The translations under genes were made by a program, and so were the position numbers. A DNA stretch of 64,000 nucleotides, from the NCBI RefSeq assembly GCF_003860565.1, contig NZ_CP034157.1:1116001-1180000 (forward strand). The letters are read 5' to 3'. The DNA is from Cloacibacterium normanense. GTDB taxonomy: Bacteria; Bacteroidota; Bacteroidia; Flavobacteriales; Weeksellaceae. Numbering within the stretch: the stretch's first letter is position 1; every line of letters starts with the position of its first letter. Below the pieces are notes generated by a model. The model did no database searches. It saw nothing but the letters and a program-made list of their open reading frames with translations, and was not told the origin of the DNA. This document shows, piece by piece, positions 8,290-17,434 of this stretch.

Positions 8290-8700
8290 TTATTTTCGAT
8301 TGATCATTCTGTCGATGGAAATACTTCCGGGACCTGCTACAAATATTAAAATGTAGTGGAATAAATAGAGCAATGCCATTTCTTGTTTGGCAAAAGGATC
8401 GTTTCCATGAACCACAAAAACCGCAACTAACATAGTGATAATGAGCGGAATAGAAACAAATCTCGTAAAAAGTCCTAAAATTAAGAAAAGTGAACAGAGA
8501 ACTTCTGCAAGTACGGCTAAAATAAGAGATGTTTTGGTACCGATTCCGAAGAAATTAATGAAATCATGACTTCCTCCGAGAAGTTGCATAAGTTTCGGAA
8601 ATCCATGAGTGAGCATTCCCAATCCTACAAAAATTCTAATGGCTAATAACGCCCAATCTAACAAGGTTTTGTTATAACCCGTTGTATTCAGATTCTTCAT
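8290..8700 (-). CDS. DoxX family membrane protein
   Basis: This 136-residue protein has four predicted membrane helices: LLDWALLAIRIFVGLGMLTH, an alanine/leucine-rich segment (SLILAVLAEVLCSLFLILG), IPLIITMLVAVFVVH and a C-terminal YLFHYILIFVAG. The R-I-x-V-G-L-x-x-L-x-H-G-x-P-K pattern near the start is typical of DoxX/DoxD-like proteins, which have been linked to thiosulfate:quinone reduction or oxidative-stress tolerance. The biochemical role of most bacterial members is unknown, and none is assigned here. It is a single-gene unit with its own terminator. Confidence 0.85.
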   Translation of the reverse strand: MKNLNTTGYNKTLLDWALLAIRIFVGLGMLTHGFPKLMQLLGGSHDFINFFGIGTKTSLILAVLAEVLCSLFLILGLFTRFVSIPLIITMLVAVFVVHGNDPFAKQEMALLYLFHYILIFVAGPGSISIDRMINRK

Positions 8701-8794
8701 TTTCTCTTTTTATTTAGACTCTCAAAAATAAAAAATAAATTTGAATAAAACATATTTAATCATTTTGAGATAATGATTTTTTTATGGAAGCTAA

Positions 8795-8821
8795 AAAACT
8801 CAACCGAAATGATTGAGTTTT
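8795..8821 (-). terminator. Intrinsic terminator after era
   Basis: AAAACTCAA pairs with TTGAGTTTT around a 9-nt loop, 5 bp past the era stop codon. On the minus strand it is followed by T-rich sequence. Confidence 0.7.
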
Positions 8822-8825
8822 AATA

Positions 8826-9701
8826 TTATCTGTAACCGAAATTTTTAAGGTCTCTTTCGTTTTTACGCCAGTCTTTTTTGACTTTTACAAAAAGATTAAG
8901 GTGAATTTTCTTAGAAAAGAATTTCTCTAAATCTATTCTGGCTTCTGTTCCCACTTTTTTGATGGCTTCACCTTTGTGACCGATGAGAATTCCTTTTTGG
9001 GTGTCTCTTTCTACGTAAATAATAGAGTCTATAAAGATAATTCCTTCTTTTTCTTTGAACATTTCTGTTACCACTTCTACAGAATATGGAATTTCTTTGT
9101 CGTAATTCAACAAGATTTTTTCTCTGATATTCTCATTTACGAAGAAACGTTCAGATTTATCTGTGTATTGGTCTTTGTCGTAGTAAGGTGGATTTTCTGG
9201 CAATAAAGCTTTTAATTTTGGCAAAATTAAATCGGTATTAAAACCTTCTAAAGCTGAAATCGGTAAAATTTCTGCTTTTTCAATTTTACTATGCCAATAC
9301 TCTACTTTTTCGAGCATTGCTTCTTGGTTAGACGCATCTATCTTATTGAGTAAAATAAGGACTGGAACTGGAATTTTGTTCAGTTTATCTACCAAAAATT
9401 CATTCGGTTCTTCTTTATCCGTAACATCTACAATGAACAAGAAAACGTCTGCATCTTGTAAAGAATCTTTTACAAAATCCATCATTTTTTCCTGTAATTC
9501 GTATTTAGGTTCTAGAACTCCTGGAGTATCAGAAAATACGATTTGTAGGTCTTCTTCATTATAAATCCCGAAAATACGGTGTCTTGTTGTCTGTGCTTTT
9601 TGGGTAACAATCGCTAATTTCTCGCCCATCAATTGATTTAGCAATGTAGATTTTCCTGCGTTTGGTTTCCCGACTATGTTTACAAATCCTGCTTTGTGCA
9701 T
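8826..9701 (-). CDS. era: GTPase Era
   Basis: This 291-residue GTPase has the Era order: G1 P-loop GKPNAGKS (11-18), G2 with TTRH (38-41), G3 DTPG (58-61), G4 NKID (about 119-122), and a C-terminal KH RNA-binding domain holding GILIGHKGEAIKKVG. Era binds the 3' end of 16S rRNA and helps mature the 30S subunit. The length is standard for the family. The gene stands as a single unit with a hairpin terminator just after its stop; the spacer upstream (9702-9889) carries two short palindromes. Confidence 0.96.
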   Translation of the reverse strand: MHKAGFVNIVGKPNAGKSTLLNQLMGEKLAIVTQKAQTTRHRIFGIYNEEDLQIVFSDTPGVLEPKYELQEKMMDFVKDSLQDADVFLFIVDVTDKEEPNEFLVDKLNKIPVPVLILLNKIDASNQEAMLEKVEYWHSKIEKAEILPISALEGFNTDLILPKLKALLPENPPYYDKDQYTDKSERFFVNENIREKILLNYDKEIPYSVEVVTEMFKEKEGIIFIDSIIYVERDTQKGILIGHKGEAIKKVGTEARIDLEKFFSKKIHLNLFVKVKKDWRKNERDLKNFGYR

Positions 9702-9800
9702 TTGTTTTACTTAAAATTAAAGGATTAAAAGATTTAAAATTTCTTTTTTGCAAAGGTAAGGAAAATAGAATTGGGAAATAATTAAAACGAAAAAATTGTC

Positions 9801-9841
9801 ATTCCCGAGGAATTTTTGAAACATTGCGTTCCTACGGAACG
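9801..9841. repeat. Two short palindromes of the GTTCC-nnn-GGAAC type
   Basis: ATTCC-CGA-GGAAT lies at 9801-9813 and GCGTTCC-TAC-GGAACG at 9826-9841, in the spacer between era and the methyltransferase gene. They match the design of the cluster at 1199-1348. Confidence 0.75.
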
Positions 9842-9889
9842 AGAATTATTTAAAAATTTCGAAAATTTACAATTTATAAGAATTTGAAA

Positions 9890-10654
9890 TTATTTCCTTA
9901 CAACAGGCAAAATTTCGTTTACATTTAATCCGAATCTTTTTTGTTCTTGTTCCGAAAATTTTTGAGAATAGAAATTAATATCTACTGAAAATCCTACTGA
10001 TTTTAACCTTTCAAAATAATCCATTCCATACCAACGAACATGATCGTATTGCCCGAAGTGTTTTTGTCTTTCTTTTGGGTCTGTAATGGTAAAATCTTCG
10101 TAGGTTTTTTCTAAAGAATTTTTCATGGGAACTTGCAAAATTCCCCAACCTCCTTTTTTCATCACTCTATAGAGTTCGCTCATCGCTTTTTTGTCATCTA
10201 TAATGTGTTCTAGAACGTGATTGCAGAAAATGACATCAAAACTTTCATCTTCAAAAGGCAAATCTAGAATGTCTGCTTTTACATCTACAATCGGCGAAAA
10301 CAAATCTGCAGAAGTATATTCTAAATTCTTCATTTTCTTGAATTTTCTCAAGAATTCTTGCTCTGGAGCAATGTGAAGCACTTTATAATTTTGAGTAAAA
10401 AAATCGGTTTCATTTTTTAGATACAACCACATTTGACGATGACGCTCTAAACTTAGAGTTCCGGGAGAAAGTGCATTTTCACGTTGTTTTCCGTAACCAT
10501 AAGGTAAAAACTTACGGTAGGATTTCCCGTCAATCGGGTCGGTAAATTTATTTCCTTTGAAAAAAAGATAGATTAAAGGGCGAAGAAAAATGCTTAGGTT
10601 GATAAGCATTGGTCTTGGAATTTTATTCAATAAAAATGATGCGAGTTTCTTCAT
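9890..10654 (-). CDS. Class I SAM-dependent methyltransferase
   Basis: This 254-residue protein carries a Methyltransf_11-like core: VLHIAPEQEFL (motif I region), a polar acidic turn LEYTSADLF, the ADILDLPFEDESFDVIFCNHVLEHI segment (motifs II-III, about 130-155) and VMKKGGWGILQVP. The short N-terminal region with LINLSIFLRPLIYLFFKG is hydrophobic and may associate with the membrane. APEQ in place of the usual glycine-rich E/D-x-G-x-G-x-G makes motif I atypical, a form I associate with a Bacteroidota subfamily. The substrate is unknown. It lies between map and era, each apparently transcribed separately. Confidence 0.85.
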   Translation of the reverse strand: MKKLASFLLNKIPRPMLINLSIFLRPLIYLFFKGNKFTDPIDGKSYRKFLPYGYGKQRENALSPGTLSLERHRQMWLYLKNETDFFTQNYKVLHIAPEQEFLRKFKKMKNLEYTSADLFSPIVDVKADILDLPFEDESFDVIFCNHVLEHIIDDKKAMSELYRVMKKGGWGILQVPMKNSLEKTYEDFTITDPKERQKHFGQYDHVRWYGMDYFERLKSVGFSVDINFYSQKFSEQEQKRFGLNVNEILPVVRK

Positions 10655-10727
10655 ATAATTTCTAAACCAAATTTAAAAAAATATTTTTCATTTTTTAAAA
10701 TAAATTTTGGAGGATCTATTCATAAAA

Positions 10728-10749
10728 AAAACGGACAAAAGCCCGTTTT
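10728..10749 (-). terminator. Intrinsic terminator after map
   Basis: On the minus strand, AAAACGGGC pairs with GTCCGTTTT around a TTTT loop (one G-T pair), followed by further T. It begins 17 bp past the map stop. Confidence 0.85.
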
Positions 10750-10766
10750 AATTGATATTCATTTTT

Positions 10767-11576
10767 CTAAAAATCCATAGTAAATGGTTCTTCTTCATTA
10801 CTGGTAATTCCTAATGCTTCGTAAATATATTTGAAGGTAGAAAGTAAAACTGGCTTTCCATTAATCACTGCTACATCATGTTCAAAATGTGCAGAAGGTG
10901 TTTTATCTAAAGAAGTTACTGTCCATCCATCTTTGTGGAATTTCACCTGATGCGTTCCCAGATTAACCATAGGTTCTATAGCGACAACTAAGCCGTCTTT
11001 GATGACTTTTCCGCTGCCTTTTCTTCCGTAATTAGGAACTTGAGGATCTTCGTGCATGGTTCTTCCCAAACCGTGACCTACCAATTCTCTTACCACTCCA
11101 TAACCATGTTTTTCGCAGTGCGTTTGAATAGCGTTTGAAATGTCCCCTATTCTTTTTCCACGAACGCATTGTTCTATACCTTTGTAAAGTGATTCTTTGG
11201 TTACTTGAAGTAATTTTTTGGTTTCTGGTGCAACTTCTCCCACTTCGAATGAATAAGCATGGTCACCATAAAAACCGTTCATGTAAACACCACAATCTAC
11301 AGAAAGAATGTCTCCTTCTTCCAACGGAATATCTTTTGGAATCCCATGAACTACCTCTTCATTGGGAGAAATACACAGGGAATTGGGGAAACCATACATT
11401 CCTAAAAATGCAGGTTCGCCACCATGATCTTTAATAAAATCATGAGCTAATTTATCTAAATGTAATGTGGTAACTCCTGGTTTAATTTCTGCTGCAATCA
11501 TTCCTAATGTTTTAGAAACGAGCTGAGCACTTTCACGCATTAAACGGAGTTCTTCAATTGTTTTAAGTATAATCAT
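10767..11576 (-). CDS. map: Methionine aminopeptidase, type I
   Basis: This 269-residue enzyme removes the initiator methionine from nascent proteins. The conserved set is visible: H78 in VVHGIP, metal ligands D94 (SVDCG) and D105 (YGDHA), the ligand His in GHGLGRTMHEDP, Glu in VVAIEPM, and the last Glu in FEHDVAV. It lacks the N-terminal extension of eukaryotic type I enzymes but has about 20 extra C-terminal residues beyond the catalytic core. A hairpin terminator follows. The gene is isolated from the ribosomal operon where map sits in some bacteria. Confidence 0.96.
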   Translation of the reverse strand: MIILKTIEELRLMRESAQLVSKTLGMIAAEIKPGVTTLHLDKLAHDFIKDHGGEPAFLGMYGFPNSLCISPNEEVVHGIPKDIPLEEGDILSVDCGVYMNGFYGDHAYSFEVGEVAPETKKLLQVTKESLYKGIEQCVRGKRIGDISNAIQTHCEKHGYGVVRELVGHGLGRTMHEDPQVPNYGRKGSGKVIKDGLVVAIEPMVNLGTHQVKFHKDGWTVTSLDKTPSAHFEHDVAVINGKPVLLSTFKYIYEALGITSNEEEPFTMDF

Positions 11577-11627
11577 TTTATTTAAAGAGCCATGGCAAAA
11601 GTAAAAAGAGCCATGTATTATTAATAT

Positions 11628-11975
11628 TTATAGTTTAGTATTGTTTATAATGGAAGCTAAAATATTTTTAAGTTCTTTACTCTCCTGTATAAGAGATTCT
11701 AACTGTTCATTTTCTGACCTTTCTAAAGCTTTAATTACTCTTAACCAATAATTAGACTCTCTAGCTTCTCGAAGAGATATTCTTACTTTATTTTTAAAAT
11801 CAGCTTTAGAAGATCCTGCTTGTGATTCTTCATAATTAGCACCAATTGAAGTAGACGATTTTGTTAACTGTAATTTTATTACATTATATTCAAAATCACG
11901 AGGTAAAGTTCTTAAGAAAATAATGCAGTTCACCCCAAATTTAAAAGTTCTATCTAACAGATTATTATTTTGCAT
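11628..11975 (-). CDS. Four helix bundle protein (S23/IVP family)
   Basis: This 115-residue helical protein belongs to the S23 family first found in intervening sequences of 23S rRNA genes. The diagnostic stretch TKSSTSIGANYEESQAG (about 51-67) is followed by KADFKNKVRISLREARESNYWLRVI. Members are now found as free genes in many Bacteroidota; a related protein, Avd, serves diversity-generating retroelements. No reverse transcriptase or variable repeat is nearby, so a retroelement role is not supported here. Function unknown. Confidence 0.88.
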   Translation of the reverse strand: MQNNNLLDRTFKFGVNCIIFLRTLPRDFEYNVIKLQLTKSSTSIGANYEESQAGSSKADFKNKVRISLREARESNYWLRVIKALERSENEQLESLIQESKELKNILASIINNTKL

Positions 11976-12028
11976 ACATTAGATTTTAAAACTTGTGTCT
12001 TTTTACTTTTTACTTGGATCTTTTACTT

Positions 12029-12460
12029 TTACCAAAATAAACCTCTTTTCTTTTCTTTTTTCATTTTAGAATAAGCTAAAACTTCGCCTCCTTCTACTCT
12101 GAATTCTATTCTTTCGGTGATGATGTTATAGATTTCTCCCCAACCAGGAAAACCGCCTAAGTTTCTATCATCTATAAATAAATCTGCATCTATTTTTCTG
12201 GATTGTGTTTCATCATCAAAGATTTCACCTTCGAAACTAGAGTTTACGGCGTAGAATTCTACTCCATTTTTTCTACAAAATTCTACGGCTTCTTCTAAAG
12301 ACTTGCCGTGTCTATAAGTCCAAAGAATTAATCGATATCCTTCGGATTGTAATTTTTTTAGGGTTTCGAAAGCGAAAATTTTTGGTTTTCCAATGGATGG
12401 ATAAGCATCTTCTACAATGGTTCCATCAAAGTCTATAGCGAGTTTTTTATTACTTAACAT
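12029..12460 (-). CDS. BT0820-like HAD superfamily phosphatase
   Basis: This 143-residue protein has the HAD catalytic motif DFDGT (D10, D12) near the N-terminus, a motif II threonine in LILWTYRHGK, and a motif IV-like LFIDDRNLGG. The short cap-less layout and the FPGWGEIY segment match the small BT0820-type family structurally known from Bacteroides. The substrate is unknown. It lies between the S23-family gene and the response regulator, apparently without operon coupling. Confidence 0.85.
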   Translation of the reverse strand: MLSNKKLAIDFDGTIVEDAYPSIGKPKIFAFETLKKLQSEGYRLILWTYRHGKSLEEAVEFCRKNGVEFYAVNSSFEGEIFDDETQSRKIDADLFIDDRNLGGFPGWGEIYNIITERIEFRVEGGEVLAYSKMKKEKKRGLFW

Positions 12461-12496
12461 TCTACTGATTTAGTTTTTGCAAATATAAGAAATAAA

Positions 12497-12521
12497 AAAA
12501 GGCTAATAAAATAAGCCTTTT
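12497..12521 (-). terminator. Intrinsic terminator after the response regulator gene
   Basis: AAAAGGCT pairs with AGCCTTTT around a 9-nt loop; the minus strand continues into a T run. It lies 8 bp past the stop at 12529. Confidence 0.8.
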
Positions 12522-12528
12522 AGAAATA

Positions 12529-13194
12529 TTAAATCCATTTATTTTTATAAGCCAGATTCATGACTTGACTTCTGGAATTAAGATGGAGTTTTTTATAAAT
12601 ATTATTCACGTGAGTTCTCACTGTATTAGGACTGATGAACAATTTATCTGCAATTTCGTGATGATTATACCCTTTTACCACTTCTCTTAGAATTTCCATT
12701 TCTCGGTCGCTTAATTGGTGGTCTATAATCGCATTCTGCATACTTGCAGTAGGTTTTGGCGTATCTCTAAGCAATTCCATTGCTCTTCTTGCAATGGCTG
12801 GACTCATAGGAATTCCATCAAACTGAACCACATTTTTCATGGCTTCTACTATGTTTATAGCTTTGTCTTCTTTGAGCAAATAACCACTGGCTCCAGCTTT
12901 AATGGCTTCGAAAATTTTATCATCATCTTCATAAATCGTTAAAACAATGTATTTAATTTCTGGAAATTTAATAGAAGCAGAAGCAATGGTAACAATACCA
13001 TCTAGAATAGGCATTTCTAAATCCATCAATACCACTTGAGGATAATCTTCTTTGGGAAGACTTTCTAATTTTTCAAAAAAATCTTCTCCATTGGTGGCTT
13101 CGAATACTAAAAATACGTCTTGATAGGGCGCTAATTTTTCTTTAATCGTAATTCTATTGATTTGATTATCATCTACTATTGCTACTTTTATCAT
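12529..13194 (-). CDS. NarL/LuxR-type response regulator
   Basis: This 221-residue two-domain regulator has an N-terminal receiver (1-125) with the acidic pair in VDDN (D8-D9), phospho-acceptor D58 in VVLMDLEMP, a conserved T in YIVLTIYED and K in LLKEDK. A C-terminal LuxR-type helix-turn-helix follows (about 153-221: LSDREMEIL, NHHEIADKLFISPNTVRTHV). It is encoded just downstream (66 bp) of a propeller histidine kinase gene and is almost certainly its cognate partner. Because that kinase is interrupted by an insertion sequence, this regulator may now be unphosphorylated or controlled by another donor. Confidence 0.93.
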   Translation of the reverse strand: MIKVAIVDDNQINRITIKEKLAPYQDVFLVFEATNGEDFFEKLESLPKEDYPQVVLMDLEMPILDGIVTIASASIKFPEIKYIVLTIYEDDDKIFEAIKAGASGYLLKEDKAINIVEAMKNVVQFDGIPMSPAIARRAMELLRDTPKPTASMQNAIIDHQLSDREMEILREVVKGYNHHEIADKLFISPNTVRTHVNNIYKKLHLNSRSQVMNLAYKNKWI

Positions 13195-13260
13195 GGCTTT
13201 TTAATGGTTTTACAATATATTTTTTTTGTTGTTTAAAATCAATACTACAAATTACGTATT

Positions 13261-14773
13261 TTACATTTCGTAAAGTTCTATAGTAGTACCAGATGAATCT
13301 GAATAAATATTAAGCTTAAATCCTAACTCTCTTGCTCTTTCTTTCATATTGATTAACCCATTACCATCTCTAAGATTATCAGGATTAAATCCATGCCCAT
13401 TATCTTTGATGTAAATGATGATCTTATTTTTTGAAATTACATTAATTTCTACTTTGTTAGCATGAGCATGTTTGTATACATTTTGAAGCGCTTCTTGAAT
13501 TATTCTGAAAATCCCACTTCCTGTAGTTGCATCAAATTTTCTGTTATTTTCTATTTCTTCTTCAAAAATGATTTTTATATCATCTGTTTGTAAAAATTTA
13601 AGTGCATAACTTTTAAAATTATCATAAAGCGCGATAAGATTGGTATCTTTATTTCCTAAAACCCAAATGGTTTGTCTCAGAAGAGCGAGTATTTTTTCGG
13701 CATCTAATCTTACATCATCATACGTTACAGCAGTTCCAATAGTATTTTCTGAATTTTTAATTTTATCAATTTTAGAAATTAAACTGGTAACATAAGCCCC
13801 AATATTATCATGTAAATCTCTACTGATTCTTTTTCTTTCGTTTTCTAATTGATGTTTAACTCTGAGTTGATTTAATCTCTTGATGTACTTTTTCTTATTG
13901 ATTTCGTTTACATAATTATATAAAAACAAACCAGCTAATAAAAGGGTAAAAACAATAAACCACCATCTTATATAGAAAGGTCCTAAAACGGTAAATTCTA
14001 TTTTATTTGGCATCACCTTTTCATAGCCATCTTCATTTACAGATTTTATTTGTAAGGAGTATTTTCCTTCATCTATGTGAGAAAATTTAAGTGTTCTTGG
14101 TTCTTTAAAGGGTTTCCAAGCATCATCATTAATTTTATAGAATAAAGAAGTTTTTCCCAACAAATTTTTATCTACTGATGAAAATACAAATTGTATATCA
14201 CGGTTATGGTCCTCAAAATAGATGTTGTCTTTAACATTAATTTCTTCTGCATCATGAAGAATTTTTGAAATTTCGGTGGATTTCACCATGGTATTCGGTA
14301 CAATTTTATCTAAATCAATGACTGTAATTTTATTTTTAGATACTACCGTAAGTTTATGATTAGAAGCTGAATAATCTCCTTTTAAAATCAAATCTTCATG
14401 ATTATCTAAAATTCTAATAGAACCTATAGGTTTTAAAATATTTTTGGTTTTCAACAATAAATCTTTGTCAGTCAACACCCAAATTCTATTTTTAACATCT
14501 CTAAAAATCAATCGTGTAAGATTCCCACTAAATCCTTCTTCTGCTTTAAAAGTTTTGACTATTTTATTGTCATACCATTGTGCAATTCCTTTTCTAGCAC
14601 CAATATAGACAGTATCTGTATCTGCAAAAACGGTCGTTACAAAATTACTGTGTAACCCATTTTTTTTATTGATATGACTTATAAAATTAAGCTTTTCATC
14701 GAGGATAGAAAGACCAGATTCATAAGAAACCATACCATAACCTTGTTTAATTTTAAAAAGATTCTCAATATTA
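13261..14773 (-). pseudogene. Histidine kinase, 3' fragment (interrupted by IS)
   Basis: This is the C-terminal part of a two-component propeller histidine kinase. It encodes a few propeller repeats, a Y_Y_Y-type domain (about 210-265 of the fragment), one membrane helix (WWFIVFTLLLAGLFLYNYV), a HisKA_3 dimerisation domain with the phospho-acceptor His in RISRDLHDNIGAY, and an HATPase domain with N box (QEALQNVYKHA) and G box (DNGHGFNP). The reading frame runs into the IS inverted repeat, giving a hybrid start GTG at 14799 whose first nine codons are IS sequence. Removing the IS and one ATTA copy joins this frame exactly to the fragment at 16201-17391, giving a product of about 899 residues. 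The fragment might still make a sensorless kinase, but no promoter or ribosome site is evident. Confidence 0.9.
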
Positions 14774-14817
14774 TGGACTGCCCCCAAAAAGTTAGACACT
14801 TTTTAGGGGTATTTTTT

Positions 14818-15342
14818 ATGGGAAAAAGTAAATATTCATTAGACTTTAAATTAAAAGCTATAAAGAGATATCACAAAGGGGATATTGGAACAGACGATTT
14901 AGGAAAACGCATTGGAGTTTGTGGTTCATTGGTTCGTAAATGGATAAAATTTTATGAACTTTATGGAGTTTCAGGACTTGTTCGGCTTTCCAATACGCAT
15001 TACACAAAAGATTTTAAATTAAAGATTTTATCAGTAATTGAGAAAGAGAATTTAAGTTTAAAAGAAGCGTCGAGAAGGTTTAATATTCCTGCGGAGTCCA
15101 GTATTCTTAGTTGGCAGCGTAATTACAAAAAAAATGGTATTTTAGGTTTAGAAAACAGACCCAAAGGAAGACCTAAAACCATGAGTAATTACAAGCGAAA
15201 AAAAAAGAAAACAGGCAAGCCCTTAACAAGGGAGGAAGAACTGTTGGAGAGGATTTATTATTTAGAAGCCCAGAACGCCATTTTAAAAAAGTTAGACGCC
15301 TTAATTCAGGAAAGGAAAAATCCAAAGCCATCGAAGAGTTAA
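14818..15342 (+). CDS. IS3 family transposase OrfA (helix-turn-helix)
   Basis: This 174-residue protein starts at the first ATG inside the element. It has two helix-turn-helix segments typical of IS150-type OrfA: FKLKAIKRYHKGDIGTDDL with its following helix (about 10-45), and FKLKILSVIEKENLSLKEASRRF (about 63-100). A basic linker (KRKKKKTGKP) and a coiled-coil leucine region (LLERIYYLEAQNAILKKL) near the C-terminus come next. It recognises the IS ends. The heptamer A-AAA-AAG at 15285-15291, in phase for a -1 shift, lies near the end and would give the OrfAB fusion transposase. Confidence 0.93.
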   Translation: MGKSKYSLDFKLKAIKRYHKGDIGTDDLGKRIGVCGSLVRKWIKFYELYGVSGLVRLSNTHYTKDFKLKILSVIEKENLSLKEASRRFNIPAESSILSWQRNYKKNGILGLENRPKGRPKTMSNYKRKKKKTGKPLTREEELLERIYYLEAQNAILKKLDALIQERKNPKPSKS

Positions 15343-15383
15343 GGCAGGACTTTGATTTAGCAGTACTACTGCATTGTACATCG

Positions 15384-16172
15384 ATGGCAAGAAGCAGTTT
15401 TTATTACTATCAAAAACGCTTTCAAATGAAAGATAAATATGCGGAAATAAAAGAAATGATTAAGCAGATTTATCATCGTCACAAAGGAAGGTTGGGCTAT
15501 AGAAGAATTACTTTGCTTTTGAAAGAAAAAGGAATTTTGATTAATCACAAAACTGTTTTACGACTTATGAAAATATTAGGTTTAAAGAGTATTATCCGAG
15601 TGAAGAAATATAAATCTTACAAGGGAGAGCAAGGGAAAATTGCGCCCAATGTTCTACAGAGGAATTTCAAATCGGACGCTCCTAATCAGAAATGGGCAAC
15701 CGATGTTACAGAGTTTAATGTATCGGGTAATAAACTTTACCTATCTCCAATCATCGATTTATTTAATGGTGAAATTGTCAGTTTTGACTTATCTGAAAGA
15801 CCTGTGTTTAGCCAAATCATCAGAATGCTAAAGAAATCATTCAGAAAAGTAAAATCTACACAGAACATCATTCTACATTCTGATCAAGGTTGGCAATATC
15901 AAATGAAACATTACCAAAACTTGTTAAAAGAAAAAGGTATTATTCAAAGTATGTCCCGAAAAGGAAACTGTTTGGACAATGCGGTGATAGAAAACTTTTT
16001 TGGAACGATAAAATCAGAAATGTTTTATACCAGAAAGTTTGGTTCCATTCAGGAACTTAAGATCGAAATAGTGAAGTACATTCACTATTACAACAATGAT
16101 AGAATAAGACTCAATCTCAAAGGAAAGAGTCCGGTACAGTACCGAACTCTTTCCTTTGAGAATATTGTTTAA
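15384..16172 (+). CDS. IS3 family transposase OrfB (DDE integrase domain)
   Basis: Counting from the ATG, this 262-residue protein is the catalytic half of an IS3 transposase. The frame is open from the slippery site at 15291, with codons reading KAIEELRQDFDLAVLLH before the ATG, so the native product is probably the -1 frameshift fusion. An HTH_21-like region (GYRRITLLLKEKGI) precedes the rve core with the DDE triad: D in WATDVTEF, D in LHSDQGWQY and E in VIENFFGTIKSE. The element looks intact and possibly active. Confidence 0.94.
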   Translation: MARSSFYYYQKRFQMKDKYAEIKEMIKQIYHRHKGRLGYRRITLLLKEKGILINHKTVLRLMKILGLKSIIRVKKYKSYKGEQGKIAPNVLQRNFKSDAPNQKWATDVTEFNVSGNKLYLSPIIDLFNGEIVSFDLSERPVFSQIIRMLKKSFRKVKSTQNIILHSDQGWQYQMKHYQNLLKEKGIIQSMSRKGNCLDNAVIENFFGTIKSEMFYTRKFGSIQELKIEIVKYIHYYNNDRIRLNLKGKSPVQYRTLSFENIV

Positions 16173-16197
16173 TTTTGTCTAAACTTTTGGGTGCAGT

Positions 16198-17391
16198 CTA
16201 ATTATTAAAAGGTTTATTTTGATATTTAGTCACGGAATTTCCATTCTTTACAAAAAAACCGCCTCCATAAGTGGTGAAAATAATCTGACTGTTGAATTTT
16301 AAAATCTTAGAAACACCAGCAGTAAAAGGAAATAAATTTATGAATTGCAATTGATTGCCATTCATTTTATAGGTTTCTAATCCAGCAAAAGAACCTAAAT
16401 AAAGAAAATCACCATCTAAATGGAAAGTAAGTGCATCTTTTCTAAGGAAAACTTTTGACAGTATTTTGTCATCTTGAATGACGTATAAAAAACCATCTGC
16501 AAAAATATATTGTTTATTTTGAAAAGTTAAAATCTGTCTCGCATTTATACTCTTATGATTGAAAGTTATTTTCGGGTTGTTATTACGAATGATAGAAATA
16601 CCACCTCCAAGTGTAGAAATAATCACATCATTCTTAGAAGTTTTTAAGATATGATTAATGCTGTTATTTCCCAGTCCATTTTTTTCGGAAAGCGTATCTA
16701 TAATTTTACCATTTTGCTTTATAAAAATGGTATTTTCTATTTTTTCTAATGTAAAACGATTAAGAACAATTTTATCATTTTGTAATAAAAAATCTCGATC
16801 AGCCAGTTTGATTTTTGAATTCTTTCCTTTAAGAAAAATACTATTTTGTTCAATGTGCAAAGGAATTAATGTCTTAACATTACTGATATCAATAGCATAA
16901 AACTTCTCCTGATTTGTTTTAGGATTTACTCCATTAATTAAGATATAATTGCTGTTATAATTAGAAATTTTGAAATCCCTCAATATCAAATTACCTAAAC
17001 TTGGATATTTTACTGTAATCCTTCTTTTATTGGTGTCAAAATAATATAATCCTCTTTCTGAAAGATAAATCAACAATCCATTTTTTTTATCTGAAATCGC
17101 TTTATTAATGTAGTTTCCAGGCATTCCATTATCTACATCTAGCGTAATCCATTCTCCATCTTGATAGGTAGCAAGACCTTTATCTGTTCCTAACCAAATC
17201 ACTCCATTTTGGTCTTCATTGGCATTAAAAACATAATTGCTAGGTAAGCCTTCTGTTTCGGTGATATTTTCAATAATTGAAGCCTCTTGAGAAAAAAGAA
17301 AGGAAGAAAATACAATAAGAAATAGGCCAACTACTTTTTTGTTTTTGGTAACAATAGATTTATAAAAAAAATTAGCCAACATATTGATCAT
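16198..17391 (-). pseudogene. Propeller histidine kinase, 5' fragment (interrupted by IS)
   Basis: This 397-residue fragment begins with a signal sequence (KKVVGLFLIVFSSFLFSQ) and continues into two-component-regulator propeller repeats, such as GLPSNYVFNANEDQNGVIWL followed by GTDKGLATY (about residues 48-75). It stops at a TAG formed by the terminal bases of the IS right end (16198-16200), directly after codons KPFNN. Excising the IS plus one target duplicate continues it in frame as I-E-N-L-F-K of the downstream fragment. The intact protein would have been a Bacteroidota sensor with a periplasmic propeller, one helix and a cytoplasmic HisKA_3 kinase. Confidence 0.9.
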
Positions 17392-17434
17392 TAGTTGGCT
17401 AAAGTTAATAAATTATTTTAAAAATTTGAAATTT

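Larger units (their letters stand above)
14774..16200 (+). mobile_element. IS3 family (IS150-type) insertion sequence, copy 1
   Basis: This 1427-bp element has imperfect terminal inverted repeats (left TGGACTGCCCCCAAAAAG, right complement TAGACTGCACCCAAAAG). It carries orfA and orfB in overlapping frames with an A6G slippery heptamer, and is flanked by a 4-bp target duplication ATTA (14770-14773 and 16201-16204). About 99 percent of bases match the second copy at 34414-35840. It is inserted against the direction of the histidine kinase gene. Confidence 0.95.

Noticed and set aside
11628-11975. Diversity-generating retroelement accessory protein
   Set aside because: The protein is an S23-family four helix bundle, but no reverse transcriptase or variable/template repeats are nearby.
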